Below, piece by piece: positions 10,702-22,140 of a stretch of 64,000 bases of DNA. The DNA is from Hyposmocoma kahamanoa (lineage: Eukaryota > Arthropoda > Insecta > Lepidoptera > Cosmopterigidae). Where the stretch lies: the NCBI RefSeq assembly GCF_003589595.1, contig NW_020653993.1, positions 5,136,222-5,200,221 on the forward strand. The letters are read 5' to 3'. Under the pieces are notes generated by a model that ran no database searches, was not told the DNA's origin, and saw nothing but the letters and a program-made list of their open reading frames with translations. The first letter of the stretch is position 1, and each line of letters starts with the position of its first letter. Made by a program: the position numbers and the translations under genes.

Positions 10702-11694
10702 ACCTATAGTTGGCACGCGTCAGGTGCTACTAACCATTTTCAATGTATTTATTGTTTTGTGGTTTTACTAGTGCACTGCGCACAGACACTCATAGCCCCA
10801 TTAGTGTGTGTGCGTTATTGTATTATTATTATTACAGTTACTTTTATTATAGTTATTATTATTAGTAATGAATGAAAACGGATATAAACTTTTGAGATCG
10901 GCTTTTTTAAAAAAAACAATTACAAAAAAATTGTCGAGTACTCGATAATGAACCGTTCTTACCAAAGTGTCAATAACCAGTCAGTCGACATTGTTGTCAA
11001 CAACCGCAATGGCTTGCGGTCAAGATTCTGAATCGAGTTCCAAGAAACTCGAGAATAAGATGCGCTTTTCAAGTCATTCGTATGATTTTGAGGTATGTTG
11101 TATTACTTGTTTTATATCTAGTTATACACCGTGAAATCATTATAATTAGAGCCGAGATATTTAAAAGTCTTGTTTAAAAGCCTACTATGAGCTTATAAGT
11201 AACCAACCAAGTTCCATGCAATTCACTTGACGTGGTAAACCTGAATTGCTTAAATTCGTATCATGACCTACACAAAGTTGTACGGGAAAGGCATGTCAGG
11301 ATGATGGGTTTTATTTTTTAAACGGTAATTATTGTTTCTAGCTAACTGGTTGACATGTAATAATAGCGTGTAGGACCTACATACTAAATCTTATCAAAGA
11401 AATGGACAGATGTACTATCCTGGGAGCGTTCAAGCACTATTAACCGATTGTGTTAAAAATGAGAATAATTATATGTTTTTATTAATTTTATTATTGATTA
11501 TACTTATTACGCTGTTGTGTAATATCGGCAACTTTTCAATCATACATTACAATTTGTCGTACGAGAAAATGACATGTCATGTCTGTCATTATCATTGAAA
11601 TTAATAAAGTGAGTTTGTAATTTGATAACATAATTGGAACGTATCTTGTATTCGGTTCATTTTCATTGATTACATTAATTTAGCACTATTTAAA
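10702..11694. other. Non-coding DNA with short TTA-rich runs
   Basis: Contains ATTATTATTATTAC at ~10827 and no recognised gene. The 62-codon frame at 11410 has no recognisable family. Confidence 0.4.
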
Positions 11695-11980
11695 CATTGA
11701 CTTACAATTATATGGACGTCGGGTCCGCGCTGAAAAGTGTCGGAACTTATAGGGCGTTAAAATCGTATACAGAGCGTCATTCACGCTTTAGTCTTTGTTT
11801 GTTCGACTGACAGCGAAGCAAGCAAAATTAGACAGTACCGCGATGACATTACAATTTAAATTCAACGTTTTAGCTTTTTCATATTCCTTTACATGTCACT
11901 ACGTTTAAATAGGTTGATTTGGGACATTTTTTTCGTGGTTTTTGTATTAGACCCGTCGTCCATTTATTTGTAAGTCAATG
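11695..11980 (+). mobile_element. 286-bp terminal-inverted-repeat element (family B), copy 1
   Basis: Ends CATTGACTTACAATTATATG and CATTTATTTGTAAGTCAATG are inverted copies over about 30 bp, both continuing into GGACG and CGGGT. The interior includes GACTGACAGCGAAGCAAGCA. Another copy at 38877-39162 has exactly the same length, and a reversed copy is at 20859-21139. No open frame suggests a transposase, so it is non-autonomous. Confidence 0.85.
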
Positions 11981-12418
11981 TATTCAAAAGTTATTTTAAA
12001 ATTTTTATTATTTTACAATACTTTAAAGATTGGAAACTCAAACTAAAATTTAAAAAAACTATTGGCTATAAAGCCTAAAAAGATAACAAAAAATTATGAA
12101 ACCGAAAATATAATAAAACTTAAACGAAATTTCTTAAAAATGTAACAAAATCTAAAAAAAGTTAGTCACTGAGTAACTTTTTTGAATTGCTTATTTTTAC
12201 AGATGAAACCGCCATTTGCATGGAAAATGGCACTTCATGATACGATTTTGCTATGAAAGAAAAAGTGAACGGATTTCGAATGGGGAACGTACACTGCATG
12301 GAAAGTGAATTGTTTTTGTGAGGTCACAGTACGAATTTGACAGGCAATCCAACTTACGGGCTTAAATAGGATTGCTGTAAGTACTCATAGTAGGCCTCCT
12401 AGGACAGTTAGTTTTTTT
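11981..12418. other. AT-rich DNA, nothing recognised
   Basis: Low-complexity A/T sequence between a family B element and a family A fragment. No gene. Confidence 0.4.
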
Positions 12419-12567
12419 TATAATATGAAGTGACGGGACGAACAAGTCGTGCGCCTGATGGTAAGCTATACGCCTGTCCATAACAGTTGCAGTGCCAATC
12501 AGAGCTTTAAATAGCAAAAATCTGAGATGCACTGCCACTGCGCTCGTCACCCAAGACATAAGTACAG
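12419..12567 (+). repeat. Family A repeat, copy 7 (5' half)
   Basis: Starts AATATGAAGTGACGGGACGA with a T-run before it, then GTCGTGCGCCTGATGGTAAG. It is cut after CACCCAAGACATAAGT. The open frame overlapping it on the other strand is derived from the repeat. Confidence 0.7.
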
Positions 12568-13385
12568 GTACGGGGTACTCCCTTAAAAACCAACAACGGT
12601 CTTTACAATGCGATTTCCAAACGCTTTCTGTATAGTTGTCACTTATTGATTCTCCATATAGAAGTATCAACAACGTAGTGACAAATATGTACATACATTG
12701 AACATTTTATATTGAATATTGAATCTATATAAACACTACGGCAAGAAAAGTATTAACATTTTTGTGTGCATTATTATTTAAGTAATATTCGTCAACGGGT
12801 TAAGATATTGTCATGTTTTTATATTACTTTTAGGGTCTGGTGGGGGGTAAGAGAAACACCGGGGGAAAAGGGACTTAAAAAGCTTTAACTCACAGTCTAA
12901 AGGATTAGCAATTTCGTATCACAGTCGATCAAACAGACAAAGTAGCTTAAACGATTTTAAAGGGATTCGCTACGATTCTCCAAATCCAAAATAATAATAT
13001 AACCTTCTTGAAAAAACAACTCTCGTCTTTTTATTGAAACATATTTTACAAATCGATAGGTATAAAAATAGGCATGCAATTTCATATGAAGGTAAGTATT
13101 TATATTTTGTATTCGAAGGTACCTAAGTCAAAATAATTTTATGAATGTGTATTTCATTAAATAGACATCTCAGGATTGTTTACATTTAGATAAGTACCTA
13201 AACAAATGGACTATAGCTGTTTTTGACAGTTGCCTTCATATCATATCAAATTAATTTATGTGGGGCAATGTATACGCTTCTTTAATATGATGCCGAAAGA
13301 TATAAATTTTTTTAAAAGGTTATTTATATAACTTCTGCGTATTTGCGAACATGTCTTGATCTGAGATGTTTAAATTAAATATTGT
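12568..13385. other. Non-coding DNA, nothing recognised
   Basis: No repeat family or gene recognised. A short GGGGGGTAAGAGAAACACCG patch at ~12843 has no clear meaning. Confidence 0.35.
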
Positions 13386-13740
13386 AATTTATTTATTTAT
13401 TTATATATTTATCCATTTATCCATTTATCCGTTTAATCGTTTATCCGTTTATCCGTTTATTCGTTTTTCCTTTTATCCGTTTATCCATTTATTCATTTAC
13501 CCATTTACTCATTTACCCATTTATCCATTTATCCATTTATCCATTTATCTAGTTATTCATTTATCCATTTATCCGCTTATCCATTTATCCATCTATCCAT
13601 CTATCCATTTATTCATTTATCCACTTATCCGTTTATCAATTCATCGATTTATCCATTTATCCATCCATCCGTCCGTCCATCATCCATTCATTTTTTCATT
13701 CATTAATTAATTCATTTATTCATCCATCCTTCCTTTCATT
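13386..13740 (+). repeat. Tetranucleotide microsatellite (TTTATCCA/TTTA type), ~350 bp
   Basis: Long imperfect run of 4-bp units: ATTT at the left, then TTTATCCA-like alternation with CCGT and CCAT variants, then ATTC units. A 114-codon frame (YPFIHLSI repeats) is an artefact of the 12-nt periodicity of a 4-bp repeat. Confidence 0.92.
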
Positions 13741-14460
13741 TGTTTATTTATTATTCAGGCACATCAACATCATTTCTATTTTACAATCAACAAAAATTAC
13801 ACATGAGGCTAGGACTGATACATATGACGATAAAGACATACACAACATTCGCTACACACTGCACTATGTTTATTAAATTTAACAACGCTGTCTTAGTTAC
13901 ACAATGCTTAAAAAAATTGCTTTGATATATTTTTGCATAAATTAAAAATTAAAAACAAAAGCGAAAAAACAATAGATTAATACACATTTAAATACACGTA
14001 CAATAAATACTATGTTCTATAATACTATTACTGTTAATTGTATTATTATTTAAAATGTGAAGTTAGCTTGTGCCTAAATACTGACAAAAAGTGTAGCAAA
14101 CATCACAAGTACTTATCTAATATACAGCTTCTCCATATTCTATTGATAGGTAATGATAAATGTATTCAAATGTATATTTACAATGAGTAGCCCCTGGATT
14201 ATCTTGCTCATTCTTGTCACGAGAATCTGCCTTACGAACGAAGTAGAGTTTAATCAGTATGACGATTTCAAATGTAATATGCTTACCTATGAAATAAAGA
14301 TTATTTGACTTAAAAGGCGGAAAAAACAAATTTGACAGTGTTGAGGAATCTTGAGTAGAAGTAAGTAAAAGTAATACGTATAGAATAAATAATACCTTCA
14401 AGTGAAATTATTAAAAATTAAAAGTCACAATATAGTTGAACCCCAGAAAACTTCTTTTTT
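13741..14460. other. Non-coding DNA, nothing recognised
   Basis: Short frames on both strands (13740-13925, 14117-14401) have no recognisable domain or splice support. Confidence 0.35.
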
Positions 14461-14738
14461 TATAATATCAAGTGACAGGACGAACAGGTCGTGCGCCTGG
14501 TGTTAAGTACACGCCTGTCCATAACAGCTGCGTCACTCAGAGCTTTAAACCGCAATGATCTTAGGGACACTGCCACTGCGCCCGTCACCCTGAGACATAA
14601 GTTAACAAGTCTCATTAATTTCACCACCACCCTTACCCTGCAAAACCGGAACGCAGCAATGCTTACATTACTGCTCGATGGCAAAAATGGGTAAGGTGCA
14701 AGTACTTCCCTGGGATAACTTTTTCTCAACGAGCTCTA
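14461..14738 (+). repeat. Family A repeat, copy 8 (near full length)
   Basis: T-run, AATATCAAGTGACAGGACGA, GTCGTGCGCCTGGTGTTAAG and onward to GAGCTCTAGTAGTAACTAAA. It produces spurious open frames on both strands. Confidence 0.8.
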
Positions 14739-16227
14739 GTAGTAACTAAAACATTTCTATCACATTTCTAATATTACAAATTCTATATATATATACATAT
14801 ATACCTAATACCTACCTACCTTTATTAGTGAAATGAACATCAAACTACGCAACGCAGAAAAGTCCCGCTGTGCGACTTAGAACGCTCCCCTCAATAAGGG
14901 TGAGGCTGTCTTTTACATCTTAATCATTTATCGTGACACCCTTAGGGGTTTTATTAACCCACGTGACATGCCATTCTGATCTTTATCCATCTTTTATTAA
15001 ATATAAGCATAATAATAACGTCAAAAAATATTTATCAAAGAATAATTAAGAAATATTGCACATTGTAAGGAAATATAAATAAACTTTACATATTTTGAAT
15101 TAAATGCCTTCTTAATTATGCTATAAGGTTATAAGTTAATACCCAACAACAATGTAATCAATAGGAGGATATTGTTTTGCAACCAAAAAGTTCATAGCAC
15201 AATGGTTCAAAATACGTTTCGATGACTGTATAAGTACATTTAATGACAGCTTCTATACGATGCCACCTTTATTGTGTGGACATAAGAGACTATTTCTCGA
15301 TATAAAGCAAACTAGATGTGGCTTCAAATAACACTTAAAGCTTGACCTGCATAGGCGTCGCCATCAATCCAGAATAAACATTCATCGTAAGAACATTTCT
15401 GCAGAATACAGAAGGAGAAGCACTCGACCAAATATATATATCTTACATTTATTTCAAACGAACTTTTCCCGACGGCTGTATGCTAATGCATACTTATCCA
15501 AGAAGCGAATAAAGACGTGGATTACCACGTCCAGGACATTTGTATAGCCATTAAGTCGTGAATGAATATTCAAAAAGATAAACTATTTCATTTATTATTT
15601 GCTATAAAAATATCTACGACTAATCAAGCGCAGTTATTCATACATCAAATAAGTATACTTCCAGCAAACATAGATCCCCTTATGCCAACTTTTATTATCC
15701 AAAGATGGCCGAAAGTGTCGCATCGACAAATATTTGTGTGGTAGGGTGCTTTTACAGCCCGTAATATGGTATTATTTTACCGTGCAGTCTGCTTATGGTC
15801 CTCGAATTTTGTTACATCAAAAGAGGTCGTGAATGTACTGTAGTAATGTTGACATAGATTAATTTATACAAGTAAGTCACTTCCAGAAACTTCCAGAAAC
15901 ATCTCGATTGTATTTTCAAGCAAACCTTACTTTCTTGGCCTTGGTGGGTCATGGCTGACCAATATAGTAAAGTCATTAACCCGTTAGGTCGAATTATTGT
16001 ATTAATGCAAACCATCATATTTCTGACTGTAGTTGAAAAGTTATTAATTTACCTAATTAGTATTTATTTTCAATTTATGATACATACTTTTGCAAAATAT
16101 TCTATTTTAACAATATTATAAATTTTAAATTTTAAACAAATTAAGTTCATTATTTAAAAGGAATTTGAAAATAAAATAAAACGTATTAATGAGTTCTATA
16201 GTCTTATGTCGCATTGGGATTTTTCGT
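14739..16227. other. Non-coding DNA, nothing recognised
   Basis: Includes a short ATATATATACATATATA run near 14785. Frames of 60-68 codons at 15562 and 15812 show no domain. Confidence 0.35.
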
Positions 16228-16430
16228 CAGAGACAATCATTACCACCATAATCAACCCATTTATACGTCTGACTGCGGAGTACGGGTCTCCTCTGAGGCG
16301 ACCGTTTCGACCATAGTCCGTCACGCTGGCCCAATGTGATTTTGGGACGTCATGTTTTCTTCGACGTGCAAGTTGCTTTCCTTCGCCGAAAAGCGCATGG
16401 TAAATTTAGGAGTTTGGTCAAACTATTAGG
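16228..16430 (+). mobile_element. Diverged SINE-like repeat
   Basis: Contains ATCAACCCATTTATACGTCT, GACCATAGTCCGTCACGCTG, GCCCAATGTGATTTTGGGAC and TGCTTTCCTTCGCCGAAAAG. These are in the order of a common lepidopteran SINE ('caacccatatacg... accacgctggccc... ttttccttcaccg'). The assignment is from memory of the family. Confidence 0.5.
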
Positions 16431-16739
16431 CTACCTCAGCTAATCAGAGGAAATTCTGGATCTCAAACTGGCGGTACAGTGAAATCATCTTTCCTGTTGA
16501 AATTGGATTTCCTTTTTTAATGGCCTCTCACTGCATTCTGTGCTTGATCCATCAAGATCCGTTTTCTGGAATTTCTTTAGCAAAGATCTTGGGTTGGTGA
16601 AACTTAATTGAAAGGGTAGTTTATCCAAGACACGTTCGCAGACTGCAGACTTTTTCACGCGACATTGTTAAACCTTATCTATGCGATAAAATTATTCTCA
16701 TACTGATTTTTCTGTATTATTTTCAATAATACAATTCAG

Positions 16740-17022
16740 TACAGAGTACTGAAAAAACCTGCCTCAAAAATGTTGTAAAGTGTAGAATTACATCGATTTG
16801 CCAAGCTTTATTGGAATCGGTTACCGGAAAGTGCGCGAAACTGGATTCATCCTTTAGTTTGCCACCCTTAGAGGTGGAAAATTTTTTTCAAGTTTAAATT
16901 TTTATTTCGTACAAAAAAGAATCATCATAATCAGTTCACAAAATGGGAGTTATGGCGTAACAAACATACAAAAACAACAGTCGAATTGAAAACCTCCTCC
17001 TATTTTTAAAGTCGGTTAAAAA
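16740..17022 (+). repeat. ACCGAC-ended repeat (family D), copy 2
   Basis: Near full-length: AGTACAGAGTACTGAAAAAA at the left, GGTTACCGGAAAGTGCGCGA in the middle, TTTTTAAAGTCGGTTAAAAA at the right. Confidence 0.8.
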
Positions 17023-17761
17023 ACTAAGCTTCAATCAAACAGATAATTGAGGCTGTCAAAGCCAAAGTGGTGTAGCTCACATATTTCTTTTTACAATGTT
17101 ACTATCTATAGTACAATATTACTATAGAATAAACTAAAGGACCTTTTTTATATTTAGATGCCATTTCCATGTAAGTATAAAAAATATTTAATTATTATTA
17201 CTTCTTATATTTCAAAAAGCATTAAATTATACAATAATTATGTCCTTTATTATCATTTAAAATAATGTTGTGGAAAAGAAATTAATTATAACAATAATAA
17301 TAGCCTCAACTATTCCCCTATGTCACTTCAAAAAGAAACCTTATGGCTAAGCTGGTGAAATAATTTTTTGATGCAGTAGTCAACTGCTGAATGAGAAAAC
17401 CATAATGTCAAATAATAAAATTTGAATGAAATAGGTTAACAATGCAACCGTCAGTTGTCGTAAAACCTGAATAACTCCGCAGCTGAATTTTAAAATATGG
17501 AACTGTACCTTGATTTTTATGTTCTAAAATATTACTGGCTTTTCCTGGCTTCTTGAATCGTAGTCAATAGCTAGACGTAGATCTACTGAAATATGATCTT
17601 TGCAGCTAAAATTCATGATTTTATCACCTACTGCTTTTGGCAGCGCTCGAAATTATATTATTCAAAATGTAATTTTTTACCTTGCGACAAGTAATAATAG
17701 TTGCGGTCAGAGATAAGCAGCGGGTTGAAATATGGTTAAAACACAATCAATCCGTCCGGGT
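17023..17761. other. AT-rich DNA, nothing recognised
   Basis: No gene or repeat family recognised. Confidence 0.35.
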
Positions 17762-17916
17762 TTTAACAGGGTTTTTACTCATTTCTGCTTTAAAATGTGG
17801 GCGGAAACACTATAGCGTAAAATATTACGAAATTTATTAGAAATTTCGATGTAAAAAACGAAGAAGCAAACTCCATACAATCCTGTGAACTCTCACGTAC
17901 TCCTAGGGATGCACAT
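17762..17916 (-). mobile_element. hAT-type non-autonomous fragment, second composite
   Basis: Contains CTATAGCGTAAAATATTACG and GAACTCTCACGTACTCCTAG, matching 7947-8125 closely and more weakly the complement of 29300-29480. As at 8.1 kb, it passes directly into a family A copy. Confidence 0.6.
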
Positions 17917-18163
17917 CACGGACGGTCGTAAGCGTCACAGTTGCAGTTGCAGTGTCACTCTTTAGATCACAAAGATGCCACTGTCACTGCACCCGACACC
18001 CTGAGGCATAAGTTGATAAGCCCCATGTGCTGTAATTTCACCAGCACCCTTACCCTTCGAAACCGTAACGCAGTAATGCTCAAATTATAGCTTGGCGGCA
18101 GAAGCAGGTAAAACAGTAGGTACTTACGTGGACAAACACTTTTACAAGAAGCTCTACTGCTAC
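17917..18163 (+). repeat. Family A repeat, copy 9
   Basis: Lacks the head. It runs from GTAAGCGTCACAGTTGCAGT to CAAGAAGCTCTACTGCTACG. Confidence 0.7.
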
Positions 18164-18875
18164 GAAAATAACAATTAATAATAACAAGTCCAGTTGACGT
18201 ATTAGGCAGTCGCGATTGGTCACATTAACACCCGTTATAACTTGTATTTTAAACTTTCAATTTGTATTTCAAACTCTTAAATCGACCTACTATAGTCAAT
18301 TTAAATAGGGATGGATTCTGTGACACTTGTAATTTTTACATTGCACGCATACAATTTTTAAGTAGTCTGTCAACCAGATTACAAAAATAAATATTAAATT
18401 TGTTATAATGTACCAAAATGAAACAATATTTGTCGTAGATGTAATTTTAAGTCAAATTCGTGGTATATTATGTAGATAGAAAATGAAATAATAAATATAA
18501 AAATAAGTTACCCCAACTGCTTCATGCGTAAAACGGATTATTTATCCATAGAGATTTACACCATAAAATCGATAAATCGAATCGGCTTTTGTATAACTCG
18601 CGTCAATACGAGACATTAGCATACCTAGTTAGAGAGTTTTATTTTGTTTTGAAGTTTGCGCGATCTTTTTGGAGTAATTGTTCAAATTCCGTTTCGTTTG
18701 TGTTGATTTTATGCTTTATTGTTGACTTTTTGTTTGGTTGTGTAGTTTTTAGGGATAGACACAACAGAAATAACCCTAATTACTTAATTTGTAAAACGAA
18801 AAATTTATCCACAGATATATTTACACTATTACTTTGTCATTAGTTGTTCTTAAATGATTTTCTGGAAATCGATTC
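18164..18875. other. AT-rich DNA with a short direct repeat
   Basis: A ~35-bp segment near 18531 (GTAAAACGGATTATTTATCC) recurs in altered form near 18791 (GTAAAACGAAAAATTTATCC). No gene; the 84-codon frame at 18589 has no domain. Confidence 0.4.
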
Positions 18876-18995
18876 TGTTATGTATGTAGGTATGTGTGGC
18901 TGCGCCCACCACCAGTTCATATTATAATAAATCAGTGCAAAGCTAACCAGCGATCGTTTCACTTGTCAACGCAGCTCCGTTCCGTATAACTAACA
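18876..18995 (+). repeat. 5' LTR (120 bp)
   Basis: Starts TGTTATGTATGTAGGTATGT and ends CCGTATAACTAACA. It differs from the 3' LTR only near its right end (AAC versus ATT before TAACA). Confidence 0.92.
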
Positions 18996-19038
18996 GTGGC
19001 GACGAACTACCCGCAACAAAAAAAAAATATTGTGCAAA

Positions 19039-19386
19039 ATGGCGAATATTAGTGCTCAGTTCGGGATTTTAAATAGTTTCGATCACAATACACACACATG
19101 GAAAACGTATAAAGGTCGTATTGGGCAATATTTCGTAGCAAATAATTTTAATGAATCGACGGATCCTGAGGGCAAGAGAAGAAAGGCGATCCTGCTAAGC
19201 GGAACTCTACAGAGGGACGATGAGATGCTAGCTGATTCCGTCTGCGCTACTGCGAGACAATCGAATTCCGACGATGAGTTCTACGAAGCGGAAGCCGAAG
19301 TCGATACCCGGGACAAGCCACAGGGTCCCGGAGTTGTACCAAAAAGATTGTTACGCCCACGTCCCATTGTGTCTTATAAAAAGTAA
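19039..19386 (+). pseudogene. In-frame gag/pol-end fusion remnant of the LTR element
   Basis: 115 codons from the ATG at 19039 to TAA at 19384. The N-terminal ~55 residues (MANISAQFGILNSFDHNTHT, then WKTYKGRIGQYFVANNF and KRRKAILLSGT) look like the start of a Gypsy-type gag (W..Y..R..QYF.AN...KRR..LL). The remaining residues (acidic EFYEAEAEVD, then PKRLLRPRPIVSYKK) resemble a pol C-terminus just before the polypurine tract. The large internal deletion happens to keep the frame. No protease, reverse transcriptase or integrase remains, so the copy cannot mobilise itself. Confidence 0.75.
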
Positions 19387-19431
19387 TTTTAATATTTGTA
19401 TTAATTTAGGTTATTATAATAGAGGGAGGAA

Positions 19432-19551
19432 TGTTATGTATGTAGGTATGTGTGGCTGCGCCCACCACCAGTTCATATTATAATAAATCAGTGCAAAGCT
19501 AACCAGCGATCGTTTCACTTGTCAACGCAGCTCCGTTCCGTATATTTAACA
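19432..19551 (+). repeat. 3' LTR (120 bp)
   Basis: Follows the purine tract AGAGGGAGGAA. It ends CCGTATATTTAACA and is flanked by the GATTC target duplication. Confidence 0.92.
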
Positions 19552-19556
19552 GATTC

Positions 19557-20730
19557 CCTCTTCGTTACAAATTATCTCGATAAGATATTTAAATCGATTT
19601 TTTTTCATGCGATTTTACATTTCTACATCTCTAGAAACTTCAAATTTCAAACGTTACCGGAATCATCTCTTTTGAAATGGACTATAAGAACGAACTATGT
19701 AAACAGGCAAAAGAAGAACTCATACAGCCCAGTGTTAATAGTAGCGAGAACCGCTTACTTAAAAAAAAGAAAATGGCGGTAACACTAAACTAAAGTATTT
19801 TGGTATTCTTTTATTTTTCCTCTTTTTTGTATCTTGGTCGCGAAAATGAGTGCTAGTGATAAGAGCGATAAGGAAAATAAAGTAATAGATACACATTCAA
19901 ACACATCATCAGAAGTTCAGCAGACTGCTATTATTAATGTGCCTGGAAAAACAAATTTTCTTTTAGATATTGTCGTAACACGTCAAAAATATTACTCTTA
20001 GATATTGTGTTTTTTTTTACTTTTTCTATTAAACATCTTCCTCTCTTTAGTCTCTTATTATTTCCTCACATTGTTTGAGAAAAATTCTATACATGCCTCG
20101 GCGGGAACGGGGATTGCTTGACTCGTATTTATTACAAGGTTTCCTTGCGCTAGTTTTTGTAACTCACACTCGTCCAGGAATCCCGTACTTCCCGGCCTCT
20201 GCAATAATATACTAAAATTATATGAAAATGTTTTATTTGACTTACTGCTCTTGCACCCTCTGTGACACTGTATATTGTAATAAAACAAGTAAATGTTTAT
20301 TTTTCATAGGACCGAGGCTATAATCTGATGTTATTGAAGTGCTGAATACCCTGCAAGTGGTGTAGACGATTAATTTTATAACGTTTTGTACTTGCGATAA
20401 TAAAAATGGTGTTTACACTTCATAGAACGTAGTTGTTGTTGACTATAATTATAATGATGGATCGGGTGTTAAGGATGAGTAAGAATGACTAGACAAGTAT
20501 GTGCAGTGCAGACCGTTCTTATCACATGAGCCATAAAGTTGAATTTAAAACTTAAATGTCAAACTTGACAGAGTTGATTAAACAATTTGTACTGTGAAGT
20601 TTGAAGACAATCCTTGTTTTTCCATTTATCTTCCAAGAGACCGCAGATAAACAATGACTATCACAAAATGCGCCATAGACAGAGGTGCGAAAAAAACAAA
20701 AAGGTGAATAAAATTATTAATCAGTCTTCA
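19557..20730. other. Non-coding DNA, nothing recognised
   Basis: Short frames at 19450-19782 (running out of the LTR) and 20058-20288 have no recognised domain. A short Lys/Asp/Ser-rich frame near 19846 (from ATGAGTGCTAGTGATAAGAG) is also unrecognised. Confidence 0.35.
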
Positions 20731-20836
20731 TACTGCTGCTGCACCCGTCATCCTGAGATGTAAAGTTGACCAGTCCTTCATGACTGCCTCACCAGTACCC
20801 TTACGTTTCCAAACTGGAACGCAGTAAATGCTCATT
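20731..20836 (+). repeat. Family A repeat, internal fragment
   Basis: Spans CACCCGTCATCCTGAGATGT through AACTGGAACGCAGTAAATGC. Confidence 0.6.
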
Positions 20837-20858
20837 GTTCATCATTATCTAATGATAT

Positions 20859-21139
20859 CATTACAAATAAATGGACGACGGGTCTAATACAAAAACCACG
20901 AAAAAAATGTCCCAAGTCAACCTATTTAAACGTAGTGACATGTAAAGGAATATGAAAAAGCTAAAACGTTGAATTTAAATTGTAATGTCATCGCAGTACT
21001 GTCTAATTTTGCTTGCTTCGCTGTCAGTCGAACAAACGAAGACTAAAGCGTGAATGACGCTCTTTATACGATTTTAACGCCCTATACGTTTGGACACTTT
21101 TTAGCGCGGACCCGACGTCCATATAATTGTAATTCAATG
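20859..21139 (-). mobile_element. 286-bp-type terminal-inverted-repeat element (family B), copy 2
   Basis: Reverse-orientation copy of 11695-11980: left end CATTACAAATAAATGGACGA, interior TTCGCTGTCAGTCGAACAAA, right end CATATAATTGTAATTCAATG. It is 281 bp with slightly eroded tips. Open frames across it are by-products. Confidence 0.82.
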
Positions 21140-21420
21140 GTTCATAGTAATCGATGTTTGAAATTTGACATAGATCATAAGCATTGCCTGGGCATAGATT
21201 ATAATTGTGTGAAACAGAATGATCATTTCGAAAAGTGGATAAGAAGTAAAATACAACGGAAAAAGAAAACAATTTTATTTTGTTATTTAACAAATGTGAA
21301 AAATATTTATAGCAGTTTTAACACTAAATACATCACAAATATGATTTGAAAAGATTACAATTATTATTCATCTTCTATATAAGGCAAACAATTTATATAG
21401 AAAAAAGGAAAATGTAGAAC

Positions 21421-21528
21421 AGGAGATCTAACATGAAATACGATACTACGTGACAATGCAGCTCACACGTACTACACAATATGAGCTTCGTTGTCACATA
21501 GTATCTCGTATTTCGTGGTAGACCTCTT
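21421..21528. repeat. Imperfect ~45-bp inverted repeat (foldback)
   Basis: The left arm contains ATGAAATACGATACTACGTG and ACAATGCAGCTC. The right arm contains GAGCTTCGTTGTCACATAGT and CTCGTATTTCGTGGTAGACC. The arms complement each other with a few mismatches across a ~20-nt loop. Probably a small MITE. Confidence 0.65.
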
Positions 21529-21834
21529 GGTCTTCATCTTATCGTATCGACGGCATACAATATAATGCTTCGTCTCGCCGTTTGTTGCTCAGGGTGTGCC
21601 AAGCGTACAGGAAAGGTATGGTACGTCGTGCAGGGAGGCTCCTTTCGTGCGCCTATGTACGTAGAACAGGTAATTGATGATTAAACTGCCGGCATCGTTC
21701 GTGTCTGCACTAATAATCTATGACCGGAATGCATTTCACGTTCACCCCCTTGCTCGACGCAGACTGATCGAAAGAAGTTACAATTGTATTATTTTTGAAT
21801 CTTCGAACGAGTTCGCTAGTAACATATCGGCCTT

Positions 21835-22140
21835 TTTTAACCGACGACAAAAGGAGGAGGTTATACGGTCGGGTGTATGTGTGTTTTCAGATATCTCTGT
21901 CCATTGTGGACCAATTTTGAAAATTCTAATTTTGTTTGAAAGGATGCCCTCTCGTGGTGGTCCCATTGTCACCAGGTCACAATCTGATGACTGGACTAAA
22001 CGAAAATGGAAGGAAATCCCCAAATTTTAATCGCATGTTCGTGTATTCACCAATTTCTCCATCAATTGTGCACCGATTTTGAAAATTCTTCTTTTCTTTG
22101 AAAGGGTATAACTCTCGAGGTGGTCCCTGATGCTGTTTTG
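21835..22140 (-). repeat. Repeat related to the AGGAGGAGGTT-type lepidopteran element
   Basis: Begins TTTTTAACCGACGACAAAAG then GAGGAGGTTATACGGTCGGG, and holds two diverged units, each containing ATTGTG then ACCGATTTTGAAAATTCT-like sequence (21900 and 22060). Related by its end motif to family D. Two overlapping frames cover it. Confidence 0.5.

Larger units (their letters stand above)
18876..19551 (+). mobile_element. Young, internally deleted LTR retrotransposon (Gypsy-like, TRIM-like size)
   Basis: Complete 676-bp element. LTRs of exactly 120 bp at 18876-18995 and 19432-19551 start TGTTATGTATG and end TAACA. By eye they differ at two positions. The flanking duplication is GATTC (18871-18875 and 19552-19556). 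A primer-binding-site-like TGGCGACGAACTACC follows the 5' LTR and a purine tract AGAGGGAGGA precedes the 3' LTR. Most of gag-pol is deleted. Confidence 0.93.

Noticed and set aside
13366..13710. 114-codon frame rich in Tyr, Pro, Ile and His
   Set aside because: It is the translation of a 4-bp microsatellite, which reads through in any frame lacking TAA/TAG/TGA variants.
21024..21293. Overlapping frames on both strands
   Set aside because: They lie across the family B transposon and its flank; the same peptides would come from the other copies.
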